A DNA stretch of 64,000 bases from Streptomyces sp. RPT161 (GCF_027533845.1 NZ_JAPZVN010000005.1:62001-126000); one strand, 5' to 3'. Numbered from the stretch's first letter, positions 7,812 through 17,185 are shown. The notes: generated by a model not told the origin, from the letters alone. Numbers and translations are program-made.

Positions 7812-9272
7812 ATGAAGCGCTACGCGCACTGGATCAACGGACGGCGCCAGCCCGCCCAGAACCACTATCCGGTCGTCAACCCCGCCACCGAGCAGGTCAT
7901 CGGGCTTGCCCCGGAAGCGACCCGAGACGATGTGGACGCCGCCGTCCAAGCCGCGCGCACCGCGTGCGAGGACTGGAGCCGCACCACGCCCCGGGAGCGC
8001 GCCGCCGTGCTGGACAGCGTCGCGGACCTGCTGGCCGCCCGTGCCAAGGACCTCGTGCCGCTGCTCCAGGCGGAGACCGGGGCGACGATGCGGGTGGCGT
8101 CCACCATGCAACTGCACACGGCCGCGGAACGCTTCCGGCGCTATGCGCGTGGGGCGACCGAGGCTGACACGATCCCCTTGGCACCGCTGCCGGTGAAGGC
8201 GTCCCCGCTGGCCCCCGGAGGACTGCTCGGCGCGGCGGCCGTCCGGCGCCCGGTCGGCGTCGTCGGCTGTATCACCTCGTACAACTTCCCCGTGGTGAAT
8301 CTGGCGGGGAAGGCCGCTCCGGCACTGGCCATGGGCAACACGGTCGTGGCCAAGCCCGCGCCGCAGGACCCGTTGACCTGTCTCCTTCTCGGCGAGATCC
8401 TCCAGCAGGCCGGTCTGCCGGACGGAGTGTTCAACGTGGTGACCGGATCAGGTGCCGCGGCCGGTGAGGACCTGGTCGGACACCCCGATGTCGACATGAT
8501 CAGTTTCACTGGTTCCACCTCCGTGGGTAAGGCGATAGCCGAATCGGCTGGACGGTCGATGAAGCGAACCCTCATGGAACTCGGTGGCAAGGGAGCCGCG
8601 ATCGTCCTGGACGACGTGACCGACGGGGCACTGAAAAACGTGGTGGGCGGCGTCGGCTCAACGTGGTCGTTCCACAGCGGACAGATCTGCACGGCACCGA
8701 CCCGGGTACTCGTCCATCGCGCGCTGTACGAGAAGGTCGTCACCGGTCTTCAACGCTACGCCGAGGCACTGACAACCGGGGACCCTGTGGATAACTCCAC
8801 GATCGTCGGCCCGTTGATCAGCGCCGCCCACCGCGACCGCGTCGAGTCCTATATCTCCGGGGCCCGGGACCAGGGCGCCCGCATCGTCACCGGCGGTACC
8901 CGTCCCGGTCTCAAGCCCGGGTACTACGTGGCGCCCACCCTCATCGCCGACGTCCGGCCGGAGACGGCGGTGGCCCAGGAGGAGATCTTCGGGCCGGTGG
9001 TCGTCGCCATCCCCTTCGACACCGAGGCCGACGCGGTCGAGATCGCCAACGGCACCGCGTACGGCCTGTACGACTACGTCTTCTCGGGCGACGCCGGTCG
9101 CGCCTGGCGGCTCGCCGGTCGGCTGCGCAGCGGGAACGTCGGGATCAACACCGTGCAGCGGCATCCCGAAACGCCCTTCGGCGGATTCAAGGACAGCGGA
9201 GTCGGCCGGGACGGCGGCTCCTTCGGGCTGCACGCGTACAGCGAACTCCAGTCGGTGGTCTGGCCCTCGTAA
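7812..9272 (+). CDS. NAD(P)-dependent aldehyde dehydrogenase
   Basis: 486 residues, usual for the family. Cofactor segment FTGSTSVGKAIAES, general base Glu256 in MELGGKG, nucleophile Cys293 in HSGQICTAPTRVLV, and C-terminal PFGGFKDSGVGRDGG are all present, so it should be an active aldehyde oxidiser producing a carboxylic acid. It lies 65 bp after ipdF and 28 bp before an alcohol dehydrogenase on the same strand, so the pair could turn an alcohol into an acid, for example a steroid side-chain or ring-derived alcohol. That substrate assignment is inference; no member of the classical HIP pathway corresponds to it. Confidence 0.85.
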   Translation: MKRYAHWINGRRQPAQNHYPVVNPATEQVIGLAPEATRDDVDAAVQAARTACEDWSRTTPRERAAVLDSVADLLAARAKDLVPLLQAETGATMRVASTMQLHTAAERFRRYARGATEADTIPLAPLPVKASPLAPGGLLGAAAVRRPVGVVGCITSYNFPVVNLAGKAAPALAMGNTVVAKPAPQDPLTCLLLGEILQQAGLPDGVFNVVTGSGAAAGEDLVGHPDVDMISFTGSTSVGKAIAESAGRSMKRTLMELGGKGAAIVLDDVTDGALKNVVGGVGSTWSFHSGQICTAPTRVLVHRALYEKVVTGLQRYAEALTTGDPVDNSTIVGPLISAAHRDRVESYISGARDQGARIVTGGTRPGLKPGYYVAPTLIADVRPETAVAQEEIFGPVVVAIPFDTEADAVEIANGTAYGLYDYVFSGDAGRAWRLAGRLRSGNVGINTVQRHPETPFGGFKDSGVGRDGGSFGLHAYSELQSVVWPS

Positions 9273-9300
9273 GGAACCGGCGGTCGCGAGGACGGTGGAT

Positions 9301-10368
9301 ATGAGAGGCGTCATCTTCGACGGCAAGCAGCCCCGGGTCGTGGACGACCTCGCGGTCCGCGCACCCGGGCCGGGCGAAGTCGAGGTCCGCATCCGGGCCG
9401 CGGGGTTGTGCCACAGCGACCTTTCGGTGATCGACGGCACGATCCCCTTCCCGGTGCCCGTCGTGCTCGGTCACGAGGGCGCGGGCGTGGTCGAGTCGCT
9501 CGGCGCGGGCGTCAGCCATGTCGCGCCCGGCGATCACGTCGCCCTGTCCACGTTGGCGAACTGCGGTACCTGCGCCGAGTGCGATCGAGGCCGTCCGACC
9601 ATGTGCCGCAGTGCGATGGGCCGTCCGGAACGGCCGTTCAGCCGTGGCGGCGAGGCGCTCTACAACTTCGCGGCCAACTCCGCTTTCGCGGAGCGCACCG
9701 TCGTCAAGGCGGTGCAGGCGGTGCCCATTCCCAAGGAGGTCCCCCTCACCTCAGCGGCGTTGATCGGCTGCGCGGTCCTGACCGGCGTCGGCGCCGTTCT
9801 CAACCGGGCCAGGGTCGGCCTCGGCGAATCGGTGGTCGTCATCGGCACCGGTGGCGTCGGCCTGAACGTCATCCAGGGCGCGCGGCTCGCCGGTGCGCGG
9901 CGCATCGTCGCCATCGACGCGAACCCGGCGAAGGAAGCGGCCGCCCGGCAGTTCGGCGCCACCGACTTCATCGACGCCTCGAAGGGCGCCGACCCGGTCA
10001 AGGCCGTCCATGCCCTTCTGCCGACCGGCGCCGACCACGCCTTCGAATGCGTGGGGCACGTCGGACTCATCCGTCAGGCCATCGACCTGCTGGACCGGCA
10101 CGGCCAGGCCGTACTGCTCGGCGTACCGCCCGCGGGCGCCGAGGCTTCGTTCCGGGTCTCCACCATGTACCTGGACAAGTCCATTCTCGGCTGCCGGTAC
10201 GGATCCTCACGACCGCAGCGGGACATCGCGCTGTACGCCGAGCTGTACCGCCAACGTCGGTTACTGCTCGACGAGTTGGTCACCAGGGCCTATCCGGTCG
10301 AGGAGTTCACCGAAGCAGCCGACGACGCGCGTCACGGGCGGGTGGCCCGGGCGGTCCTCACCTTCTGA
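9301..10368 (+). CDS. Zinc-dependent alcohol dehydrogenase (MDR family)
   Basis: 357 residues. Catalytic zinc ligands Cys37 and His58-Glu59 (GHEGAG) and the structural zinc set Cys88, Cys91, Cys94, Cys102 are visible, followed by the Rossmann motif GTGGVGLNVIQGA. The pattern fits class III-like, NAD-dependent alcohol dehydrogenases of actinobacteria. Last gene of the five-gene operon starting at 4764; it converges with the flavin reductase gene, leaving 71 bp between. Probably acts with the aldehyde dehydrogenase immediately upstream. Confidence 0.85.
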   Translation: MRGVIFDGKQPRVVDDLAVRAPGPGEVEVRIRAAGLCHSDLSVIDGTIPFPVPVVLGHEGAGVVESLGAGVSHVAPGDHVALSTLANCGTCAECDRGRPTMCRSAMGRPERPFSRGGEALYNFAANSAFAERTVVKAVQAVPIPKEVPLTSAALIGCAVLTGVGAVLNRARVGLGESVVVIGTGGVGLNVIQGARLAGARRIVAIDANPAKEAAARQFGATDFIDASKGADPVKAVHALLPTGADHAFECVGHVGLIRQAIDLLDRHGQAVLLGVPPAGAEASFRVSTMYLDKSILGCRYGSSRPQRDIALYAELYRQRRLLLDELVTRAYPVEEFTEAADDARHGRVARAVLTF

Positions 10369-10439
10369 AGGGGCCTGGCGTCGGCCGACGTTCCGGCCTT
10401 CTCGCCTTGCGACTCCAGTGGAAAGGCCGTGCCGCGGCT

Positions 10440-11075
10440 CTAGCCGGAGACGGTGCCGAAACGTCCCTGGTGGAAGATGAGCGGCGACGGCGCACCTTGC
10501 CGCGGGGTGCCCAGGGCGGCGACATGGCCGACGACGATGAGGTGGTCGCCGCCTGTGTGCACGGCGTGAATCGTGCAGTCGATCCAGGCGGGGACCCCGG
10601 CGAGTAGCGGCGCACCGGTCGCGGGGGCGGGAACCCATTCCACTCCGGCGAACTTGTCGCCGCCGCTGACGGCGAATGCCCGGCACAGTTCGCTCTGGTC
10701 GGCGCCGAGCACGTTGACGCAGAAGACTCCGGCGCCGGCGACCCGCGGCCAGGTGCGGGACGTACGGCCGACCATGAACGCGACCAGCGGCGGGTCCAGC
10801 GACAGCGAGACGAAGGACTGGCAGGCGAAGCCGGCGGGGCCGCGCCCCTCGTCGGGTGCGCCTGGTGCGGTGATCACTGTGACGCCGCTGGCGAAGTGGC
10901 CCAGCACCCGGCGGAACTCGCCCTGATCCAGCGGTGCCCGCTCGTCCTCTCGTACCGCGCGCAGTTCCGGTCGTGGCATCGCCGCGACGGGAGCGGCGGT
11001 TGTCGGCGCCCCGACCGACCTGAGGTAGCGGACCGCCGTAGCCGCCATTCCCGCGTGTCCCATCACATTACCCAT
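10440..11075 (-). CDS. Flavin reductase (HsaB-like)
   Basis: Member of the FMN-binding flavin reductase family that supplies reduced flavin to two-component monooxygenases. Segments FRRVLGHFASGVTVIT, GFACQSFVSLSLDPPLV, FCVNVL, KFAGVEW and DCTIHAVHTGGDHLIVVG match HsaB, the reductase partner of the steroid A-ring hydroxylase HsaA. No matching oxygenase lies beside it, but two luciferase-like proteins in the cluster could use reduced flavin. The start is uncertain: ATG 11075 is only 6 bp from the operator; an ATG at 11048 is an alternative. The operator at 11081 makes it a regulon member. Confidence 0.83.
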   Translation of the reverse strand: MGNVMGHAGMAATAVRYLRSVGAPTTAAPVAAMPRPELRAVREDERAPLDQGEFRRVLGHFASGVTVITAPGAPDEGRGPAGFACQSFVSLSLDPPLVAFMVGRTSRTWPRVAGAGVFCVNVLGADQSELCRAFAVSGGDKFAGVEWVPAPATGAPLLAGVPAWIDCTIHAVHTGGDHLIVVGHVAALGTPRQGAPSPLIFHQGRFGTVSG

Positions 11076-11080
11076 TGGAG

Positions 11081-11095
11081 CTGACGCTTAGTCAG
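11081..11095. promoter_or_regulatory. Cluster operator, site 2
   Basis: CTGACGCTTAGTCAG, perfect 5-bp arms. It lies between the end of the enoyl-CoA hydratase gene (11127) and the start of the flavin reductase gene (11075), both leftward, giving the reductase its own controlled promoter. On the minus strand TGACTA inside it and TAATGT 18 bp on could form a promoter (weak). Confidence 0.8.
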
Positions 11096-11126
11096 ATTGG
11101 AATGGCTGTGGGGGCTTCGCTGTCGG

Positions 11127-11987
11127 TCAGCGGCCCCGAAATTGCGGGGTGCGGCGTTCAACGAAGGCCAGGACGCCCTCCTGGGCGTCCGCGGTGGTCA
11201 TGTTGATCTCCTGAGCGGCGGCTTCGGCGGCGAACGCGGTGCTCCGGTCCGACACCGGTGAGGAGTTGACCAGCTGCTTGGTGAGCGCCAGCGCGCGGGT
11301 GGGGCCGGACGCCAGCCGACAGGCCCACTCCCGGGTGGCCTTCGTCAACTCGTCGGCGGGCACGACACGGTTGACCAACCCCAGACGCTGGGCGGCGTCC
11401 GCCGGCAGGTCGTCGCCGAAGAACATCAGCTCCTTGGCGCGCTGCGGACCGACCAGCCGGGGGAGCAGATACGCGCCACCTCCGTCGGGGACGAGTCCGC
11501 GTCGCACGAACACCTCGATGAACCTCGCGCCCTCGGCCGCGATGACGAGGTCGCAGGCGAAGGCGAGGTGTGCCCCGATCCCGGCGGCGGTGCCGTTCAC
11601 CGCCGCGATCACCGGCTTCTCGCAGTCCAGCACGGCGGCGATCAGTCGTTGGGCGCCGCGCCGTATGGTTCGCGCGACGTCGCCCGCGATGCGTTCGCCG
11701 GGAGGTCGGCTCGCACTGGCGGGGTTGCCTGGGCGGGGGGCGGACGTGGGGCGCAAGTCGGCTCCGGCGCAGAACGCCCGGCCCGTACCGGTGATCACGA
11801 CGGACCTGACCAACGGATCGCCGGAGGCGTCGTCCAGCAGGCCGACGAGGCGTTCGCGCTGGTCGGGGGCGAGCGCGTTCATCGCCTCCGGCCGGTTGAG
11901 GGTGATCCAGGAGACGCCGTTGTCAGTGGCCTGGAGTACAAAGGAATCGACGGACGGACCGATGGATTCTTCGGGGGAGGAAGTCAT
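11127..11987 (-). CDS. Enoyl-CoA hydratase/isomerase family protein
   Basis: 286 residues from ATG 11987, preceded by AAGGAC; the longer frame from 12026 overlaps nothing useful and has no ribosome site. Crotonase fold: ITLNRPEAMNAL, oxyanion-hole segment GRAFCAGADLRP, the second oxyanion segment NGTAAGIGAHLAFACDLVIAA, and FVRRGLVPDGGG, where acidic catalytic residues usually sit. Probably hydrates or isomerises a 2-enoyl-CoA. It lies 67 bp downstream of the NDP-forming CoA ligase on the same strand, so both are likely transcribed from the operator-bearing region at 14304. Confidence 0.84.
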   Translation of the reverse strand: MTSSPEESIGPSVDSFVLQATDNGVSWITLNRPEAMNALAPDQRERLVGLLDDASGDPLVRSVVITGTGRAFCAGADLRPTSAPRPGNPASASRPPGERIAGDVARTIRRGAQRLIAAVLDCEKPVIAAVNGTAAGIGAHLAFACDLVIAAEGARFIEVFVRRGLVPDGGGAYLLPRLVGPQRAKELMFFGDDLPADAAQRLGLVNRVVPADELTKATREWACRLASGPTRALALTKQLVNSSPVSDRSTAFAAEAAAQEINMTTADAQEGVLAFVERRTPQFRGR

Positions 11988-12054
11988 GAACGTCCTTGGT
12001 CGCGGTCGGAAGTCTCGGCCGCCCACACGTCATCGGCCGGTTGCCGCACGCGGC

Positions 12055-14268
12055 TCACCGGCACACCGCGAGCGCGTCCAGCGCCACGGCGCCCTGACCG
12101 CGCGGCAGCACCATCAACGGGTTGATGTCCAGTTCGGCGAGGCTGTCGTCGAGTTCCATCGCCATGCGCTCCAGGCGCAGGACCACATCCACCAACGCGT
12201 CGGTGTCGGCGGGCGGTTGGCCGCGTACGCCGTCGAGGAGGGGGTATCCGCGCAGCTCCCGGAGCATCGCGTGGGCCTCCTCGGCCCCGAACGGTGGTAC
12301 GCGAACCGCTGTGTCCCGCAGGACCTCGACCAGTACGCCGCCGAGCCCGACCGTCACGGTGGGCCCGAACAGCGGGTCGTGGCTGACACCGACGACCATC
12401 TCCACGCCCTGCTCCACCATCTGGCAGACCAGGATTCCGTCCAGCTCGATGTTTCCGAAGCGGGCGATGTCGGTCAGCTCCCGGTAGGCGTCCCGGACCT
12501 GGCTGGCGGAGGTCAATCCGACCTGGACAAGTCCGAGTTCGGTCTTGTGCGAGAGTTGGGCTCCGGATGCCTTCATCACGATCGGGTAGCCGACGAGTCC
12601 CGCCGCGCGCACCGCCCCGGCGGCACTGTTCACCAACTGCTCGCGCGGCACGCGGATTCCGTAAGCCCGCAGCAACTGCTTGGCCGCGTGTTCACTCAAC
12701 TGCTGGCCGTGGCAGAGCAGTGGTCGGGCCTTGCGGACGGACGGGGAGAGCGTGCGTGGAGCGTCGGCGAAGGGAGACCGGTAGTCGGCGACGAATCGGT
12801 GGTGGTCGAGGTAGGCCTTGATCGCGGTGACACAGTTGCCGAAGGTGCGGAACGTGACGACCTTGGAGGAGCCCAGGAGCGTGCTGCGATAGGCCGCCTC
12901 CGTGCCCACCGGCGAGCCCCACACCACGCACACCAGCTTGTCCGTGCGCTCCGCCGCGTCCACCAGGTCCTGGGCCAGCTTGTCGCTCATGGGCGGGAAC
13001 GGCCCGGTGATGGGGCAGACCAGTACGCCCACGGCCGGGTCGGCCAGGATCGCGTCGATGATCTTGCGTCCCCGCCAGTCACCCACTGGGTGGCCGCCGT
13101 TGTCCACCGGATTGGCCACGTTCAGGTACTCGGGTATCCATTGGTGCAACTCGGACTGCTTGTGTTCGGACAGTACGGGCAGTGGCAGACCCGCCGCGCT
13201 GGCCAGGTCGGAGAAGTGCGCGCCGGTGCCGCCGGAGATGGAGTAGACGACGACACCCTCGGCGCTCGGCGGTTTGGCGCGGGCCAACAGCTGGGCGGTG
13301 TCCTGGAGTTCGTCGAGGCCGTTGACCCGGATGACGCCGAACTGCTTGAAGGCCGCGTCGGTGACGGCGTCCGAGCCGGTGAGCTTGCCGGTGTGCGAGG
13401 CGGCCGTACGTGCGCCGGTCTCGGTCCTGCCGACCTTGATCGCGACGATCGGGACCTTGTTCCTGGCCGCCCGATCGGCGGCGAGCATGAACGAACGGCC
13501 GTCCTTGAGCCCTTCCACATATGCGGCGATGGCCCCTACCTCGGCCTGTTCGGCGAAGTACGAGATGAAGTCGGCCGCTTCCAGGTCGGACTCGTTGCCG
13601 GTGGGTGCCCAGTGGCTGAGCCGGATGCCCAACTCCTGAAGGGCGAAGACCGGGCGGCCCTGGTGCCCTGACTGGGTGATCAACGCGATCGCTGGGCCTT
13701 CCAGGTCGTCGCGGAACCGCTCGAAGGCGTTGAGATTGGTGTTCGGCCCGAGCAGCCGCAGGCCCGAGCGGGTCACCGCCTCGGCCAGACGCTGCTGGGC
13801 GGCGGCGCCCGCCGCACCGGTCTCGGCGAACCCGGAGGCGAACGCGACAGCGAACTTCGCCTTGGCCTCGGCCAGTTGCTCCACCACCGGCAGTGGGTCG
13901 GCGACGAGTAGCACGGCGAGGTCCAGCGGCTGCGGCAACTGCGCTACGGACCCGTGGCAGGGCAGCCCGAAGACCGTCTCGCGCCCCGGGTTGACGGGAA
14001 GGAGCCGGGCGCCGACGCGTTCGGCCCAGGCCATCAGCTGACGGGTGATGCCGGTGTTCGGCTTGCCCTCGGCGTCCGAAGCGCCGATCACGGCCATCGT
14101 CTCCGGGTGGAAGAACCGGTCGAGGTCGGGCACCGGGGCGTACAGCGGCCGTCCGCTGACGTCGAGGTCCGCGGCGCCGTGCACGGTGGGTGCAGGACGC
14201 TCACCGCAGGCCACGGCCCGCGCCGAACGGGGATCGGTGCTGAGGCTGCCGTGTGTCGATCCAAGCAT
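12055..14268 (-). CDS. NDP-forming acyl-CoA synthetase (acetate--CoA ligase family)
   Basis: 737 residues: CoA-binding domain (MAVIGASDAEGKPNTGITRQL and following), succinyl-CoA-synthetase-like ligase domain (VYSISGGTGAHFSDLA), then ATP-grasp domain in the last ~220 residues (YPIVMKASGAQLSHKTELGLVQVGL). Family enzymes make or cleave acyl-CoA with ADP/ATP and phosphate, so this could activate a carboxylic acid or recover ATP from an acyl-CoA. The ATP-grasp and CoA-ligase halves are fused in the usual order. It starts 36 bp from operator site 3 and leads a two-gene leftward operon with an enoyl-CoA hydratase. Confidence 0.84.
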   Translation of the reverse strand: MLGSTHGSLSTDPRSARAVACGERPAPTVHGAADLDVSGRPLYAPVPDLDRFFHPETMAVIGASDAEGKPNTGITRQLMAWAERVGARLLPVNPGRETVFGLPCHGSVAQLPQPLDLAVLLVADPLPVVEQLAEAKAKFAVAFASGFAETGAAGAAAQQRLAEAVTRSGLRLLGPNTNLNAFERFRDDLEGPAIALITQSGHQGRPVFALQELGIRLSHWAPTGNESDLEAADFISYFAEQAEVGAIAAYVEGLKDGRSFMLAADRAARNKVPIVAIKVGRTETGARTAASHTGKLTGSDAVTDAAFKQFGVIRVNGLDELQDTAQLLARAKPPSAEGVVVYSISGGTGAHFSDLASAAGLPLPVLSEHKQSELHQWIPEYLNVANPVDNGGHPVGDWRGRKIIDAILADPAVGVLVCPITGPFPPMSDKLAQDLVDAAERTDKLVCVVWGSPVGTEAAYRSTLLGSSKVVTFRTFGNCVTAIKAYLDHHRFVADYRSPFADAPRTLSPSVRKARPLLCHGQQLSEHAAKQLLRAYGIRVPREQLVNSAAGAVRAAGLVGYPIVMKASGAQLSHKTELGLVQVGLTSASQVRDAYRELTDIARFGNIELDGILVCQMVEQGVEMVVGVSHDPLFGPTVTVGLGGVLVEVLRDTAVRVPPFGAEEAHAMLRELRGYPLLDGVRGQPPADTDALVDVVLRLERMAMELDDSLAELDINPLMVLPRGQGAVALDALAVCR

Positions 14269-14303
14269 GAGTCCCGCCCGTTCCTGATGCGGTGTTGACG
14301 TAA

Positions 14304-14318
14304 CTGACGCATAGTCAG
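14304..14318. promoter_or_regulatory. Cluster operator, site 3
   Basis: CTGACGCATAGTCAG, perfect arms. It lies between the leftward CoA ligase gene (start 14268) and the rightward DoxX-DUF35-GNAT operon (start 14477). It is closer to the ligase; it could serve both. Confidence 0.8.
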
Positions 14319-14476
14319 ATTACTGAATGGATCGGGCGGCAGGAACTGGTCAGTAGCGAGAAGCTTCCACAGGGGCGCGTGTGGACCGAGGGGTAGGGAG
14401 GACTTCGCCCAGGCAGCGGGCGGTGGATCAACGAACGTGCCAGATGCCGGGGATTCGATGAGGGAGGAGTTCGGTG

Positions 14477-14926
14477 ATGCACACACTCTGGCTTACCGGC
14501 GGCGACTGGCTCGCCGTGCTGCGCATAGGCCTCGGTCTGTGGTGGTTGGAGAGTTGGCGGCACAAGGACAAGCGGGCCTGGTTCGAGCGCGGTTCGGGCA
14601 TCGCCTGGGCGGCGGACATCGCGGGGAAGCACCGCTGGGCCTTGGTGCGCAACGGCTTCAGTGCCGTCGTGGCCCCGCGGCCCAAGGTGATCGCCCATGT
14701 GGTGGTCTACGCCGAACTCGCCCTCGGCCTGGGCCTGACGCTCGGACTGCTCACGCCGATAGCCCTGGTGGGCGGCCTGCTGCTCAACCTCGTCTATTTC
14801 ATGCTGATGATCCACGACTGGGCCGAGCAGGGGCAGAACTCGATGATGGCGCTGATATCGCTGATGGGACTGTTCGCCATGTGCTGGCAGCACTGGTCAC
14901 TCGACGCGGCGTTCGGACTCTTCTGA
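14477..14926 (+). CDS. DoxX-like integral membrane protein
   Basis: 149 residues from ATG 14477 with GGAGGAG 7 bp upstream (GTG at 14474 is an equal alternative). About four hydrophobic segments are visible: near residues 10-25, 68-85, 88-108 and 120-140, as in the DoxX/DoxD family. A short basic, Trp-rich loop (WWLESWRHKDKRAW) follows the first segment. DoxX proteins are membrane redox or quinone-associated proteins of uncertain role. Its presence at the head of an operon with a DUF35 protein suggests a link to membrane-bound or lipophilic substrate handling, but that is inference. Confidence 0.72.
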   Translation: MHTLWLTGGDWLAVLRIGLGLWWLESWRHKDKRAWFERGSGIAWAADIAGKHRWALVRNGFSAVVAPRPKVIAHVVVYAELALGLGLTLGLLTPIALVGGLLLNLVYFMLMIHDWAEQGQNSMMALISLMGLFAMCWQHWSLDAAFGLF

Positions 14927-14954
14927 CGGTGGAACGTGAGCGGAAGGAACAGTC

Positions 14955-15383
14955 ATGCCAGAAGTGCGCTTCGACCGGCCGGAGATCGACTCCTTCACCC
15001 GCCCCTACTGGGACGCGGCGGCCGAAGGCAGGTTGCTGATCCGGCGGTGCCGGGACTGCGGGGTCGCGCACCACTATCCGCGTGAGTTCTGTCCGGGCTG
15101 CTGGAGCGAAGCCGTCGACTGGGAGGAGGCCAGTGGTAGGGCCACGCTCTACACCTGGTCGGTTGTCCATCGCAACGATCTGCCGCCCTTCGGGAACCGT
15201 GTGCCTTACATCGCCGCGGTGGCCACTCTCGCCGAAGGGCCGCGCATTATGACGGAGGTGGTCGACTGCGCGGAGTCCGATCTGCGGATCGGCGCTGAAC
15301 TTCGGGTGGCCTTCCGCACCATGGCGGACGGCGGAACGTGCACGATCCCCGTATTCCGCTTGGCCGGTACAGGTGTTGAATGA
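14955..15383 (+). CDS. DUF35 OB-fold/zinc-ribbon protein (Ltp partner)
   Basis: 142 residues. Rubredoxin-like zinc ribbon Cys32, Cys35, Cys46, Cys49, followed by an OB-fold (GRATLYTWSVVHR). DUF35 proteins form complexes with Ltp thiolase-like enzymes; in cholesterol breakdown the DUF35 domain of ChsH2 activates the Ltp2 retro-aldolase that removes the last three carbons of the side chain. A thiolase-like gene lies just downstream, converging, at 15986-17185, and is the obvious partner. Starts ATG after GGAAGG. Confidence 0.82.
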   Translation: MPEVRFDRPEIDSFTRPYWDAAAEGRLLIRRCRDCGVAHHYPREFCPGCWSEAVDWEEASGRATLYTWSVVHRNDLPPFGNRVPYIAAVATLAEGPRIMTEVVDCAESDLRIGAELRVAFRTMADGGTCTIPVFRLAGTGVE

Positions 15384-15387
15384 GTGC

Positions 15388-15951
15388 ATGGTGCGACCTG
15401 TCGAACTCCAGGCCTACGGACTGACGTTGCGCCCCTGGGAGGAGGGCGATGCGAAGGCCGCGCTACGCGGTCTGTCGGACCCGGACTTCAACCGCTGGAA
15501 CACGCCCGCCGCGCGGATCGAGGACGAGAGGGGCGCGCTGAGGTTCATACGCAGCCGCAGGGAGGGGTGGGTGCGTGGTGACATGCTCTCGTTCGCCGTC
15601 TCCGAGGACGGCGATGTGCGTGGCCATGTGGGCGTGCAGCTGTCCGACCCGAGGATGCGCAGTGGACGGGTCGGCTACTGGGTGATCCGGGAGGAGCGGG
15701 GACGGCGCATAGCGTCGCGGGCGCTTGAGGCGGTCACCCGGTGGGCGTTTCGCGATCTCGGCCTTTATCGGCTGGAGTTGGGCCACGATCTGGACAACGA
15801 GGCGTCCTGTGCGGTCGCCCGCCGGTGCGCGTACGCCTATGAGGGGCTGTTGCGTGGCGCGCGGATCGATCTGGACGGTGTGCCTCGCGACCTGCATCTG
15901 CACGCCCGACTCGCCGTCGATCCGGCCCCCGAGGCGCCGACCGCCCCCTGA
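15388..15951 (+). CDS. GNAT family N-acetyltransferase (RimJ/RimL-like)
   Basis: 187 residues from ATG 15388. N-terminal LRPWEEGDAKAALRGLSDPDFNRWN and the acetyl-CoA-binding turn VIREERGRRIASRALEAVTRWAF mark the RimJ/RimL-type GNAT family, which acetylates amino groups of proteins or small molecules. It lies 4 bp after the DUF35 gene on the same strand and ends 35 bp from the convergent Ltp gene, so it is probably transcribed with the catabolic genes; no role in steroid breakdown is known for this family. The ribosome site is weak. Confidence 0.75.
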   Translation: MVRPVELQAYGLTLRPWEEGDAKAALRGLSDPDFNRWNTPAARIEDERGALRFIRSRREGWVRGDMLSFAVSEDGDVRGHVGVQLSDPRMRSGRVGYWVIREERGRRIASRALEAVTRWAFRDLGLYRLELGHDLDNEASCAVARRCAYAYEGLLRGARIDLDGVPRDLHLHARLAVDPAPEAPTAP

Positions 15952-15985
15952 CCGTGCCGGTTCCGGCCGCGCGGCGCCAGGTGTG

Positions 15986-17185
15986 TCAGTCGCGCCCCAG
16001 GACGACGGTGCCCGAGGAGCAGAACCATCCGCCCGTCCCGGAGGCCACAGCCAGCCGGGGGAGCCGACCACCCGCTCCGCGCACCTGGTGGCCGCCCGCC
16101 TCGCCCCTCAACTGCCGTACGGCTTCCACGAGAAGGAACAGTCCGCGCATACCGGGATGGCAGGCGGACAGCCCGCCACCGTCGGTGTTGACCGGGAGTT
16201 CGCCATCGGTCAGCAGCCGCCCCTTGGTGACGAAGGCCCCGCCCTCGCCCTTGCCGCAGAAGCCCAGGTCCTCCAGCGTCATCAGCGTCATGTAGGTGAA
16301 CGCGTCGTAGATCTGCGCGACATCGATCTCGGACGGTCGGATTCCGGCCCGTTCGAAGGCGAGCCGTCCGGAGACCGCCGCGGGTGAGACGGTGAAGTCC
16401 TCCCACTGGGACGTCGCGGAGTGCGATACGCACTCGCCGGTGCCCAGGATCCATACAGGGGGCTTGGCGGTGTCCGGTACGTACTCCTCGGCGGCGAGCA
16501 GTACAGCGCAGCCGCCGTCGGAGCGGATGCAGCAGTGCAGCTTGGTGAACGGATCGGCGATCATCGGGCCCGAGAGCACCTCGTCCACGGTGATCGGTGT
16601 GCGGTACATCGCGTCGGGGTTGCGGCTGGCGTTCCCCCGGGCCTGGACAGCCACCTCGGCGAGCTGTTCCAGCGTGGTGCCGTACTCGTGCATATGGCGG
16701 CGGGCGGCCATCGCGTACTTGGCGATCAGCGTGTGACCGTAGGGCGCCTCGAACTGCAGCGGGCCATGGGCGCCCAGGGAGAGGTTGGCGGTTCGGCGTC
16801 CGGCCTTGAGGTCGGCGCGGGCGGTGGAGCCGTAGGCCAGCAGGACGGCGTTGGCGTGCCCGGCGGCGATGGCGTCGGCGGCGTGCGCCGCCATCACCTC
16901 CCAGGTCGAGCCGCCAACGGAGGTGGAGTCGACCCAGGTGGGGCGCAGCCCCAGGTATTCGGCCACCTCGACGGGTGCCAGGGTGCCCAGTCCCGCCGAG
17001 CCGAAGCCGTCGATGACCGACCGGTCGAGTCCGCTGTCCGCCAGGGCGCGTCGGGCGGCCTGCGCGTGCAGGGCGTAGGCGGTGCGCTCATCGACCCGGC
17101 CGCACTCGGCCAAGGCCACGCCGACGACGGCGACCTTGCGGGGGGCGCGGGGTATCACGGATGTCGGCACAAACTGACGGTACAT
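15986..17185 (-). CDS. Thiolase-like lipid-transfer protein (Ltp family)
   Basis: About 390-399 residues, thiolase fold without a normal thiolase active site, as in the SCP2/Ltp family: KVAVVGVALAECG start, GSAGLGTLAPVEVAEYLG, EIDVAQIYDAFTYMTLMTLEDLGFCGKGEGGAFV, and GGGLSACHPGMRG near the C-terminus. Ltp2-type members are retro-aldolases for steroid side-chain CoA thioesters when paired with a DUF35 protein; the DUF35 gene at 14955 is the likely partner. The start is unclear: ATG 17185 lies inside an operator; GTG at 17170 or 17158 are alternatives, none with a clear ribosome site. Confidence 0.83.
   Translation of the reverse strand: MYRQFVPTSVIPRAPRKVAVVGVALAECGRVDERTAYALHAQAARRALADSGLDRSVIDGFGSAGLGTLAPVEVAEYLGLRPTWVDSTSVGGSTWEVMAAHAADAIAAGHANAVLLAYGSTARADLKAGRRTANLSLGAHGPLQFEAPYGHTLIAKYAMAARRHMHEYGTTLEQLAEVAVQARGNASRNPDAMYRTPITVDEVLSGPMIADPFTKLHCCIRSDGGCAVLLAAEEYVPDTAKPPVWILGTGECVSHSATSQWEDFTVSPAAVSGRLAFERAGIRPSEIDVAQIYDAFTYMTLMTLEDLGFCGKGEGGAFVTKGRLLTDGELPVNTDGGGLSACHPGMRGLFLLVEAVRQLRGEAGGHQVRGAGGRLPRLAVASGTGGWFCSSGTVVLGRD

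Noticed and set aside
11239-13671. 810-codon plus-strand frame antisense to the enoyl-CoA hydratase and the NDP-forming CoA ligase
   Set aside because: High-GC antisense frame with no family motifs; the minus-strand proteins are full-length members of known families.
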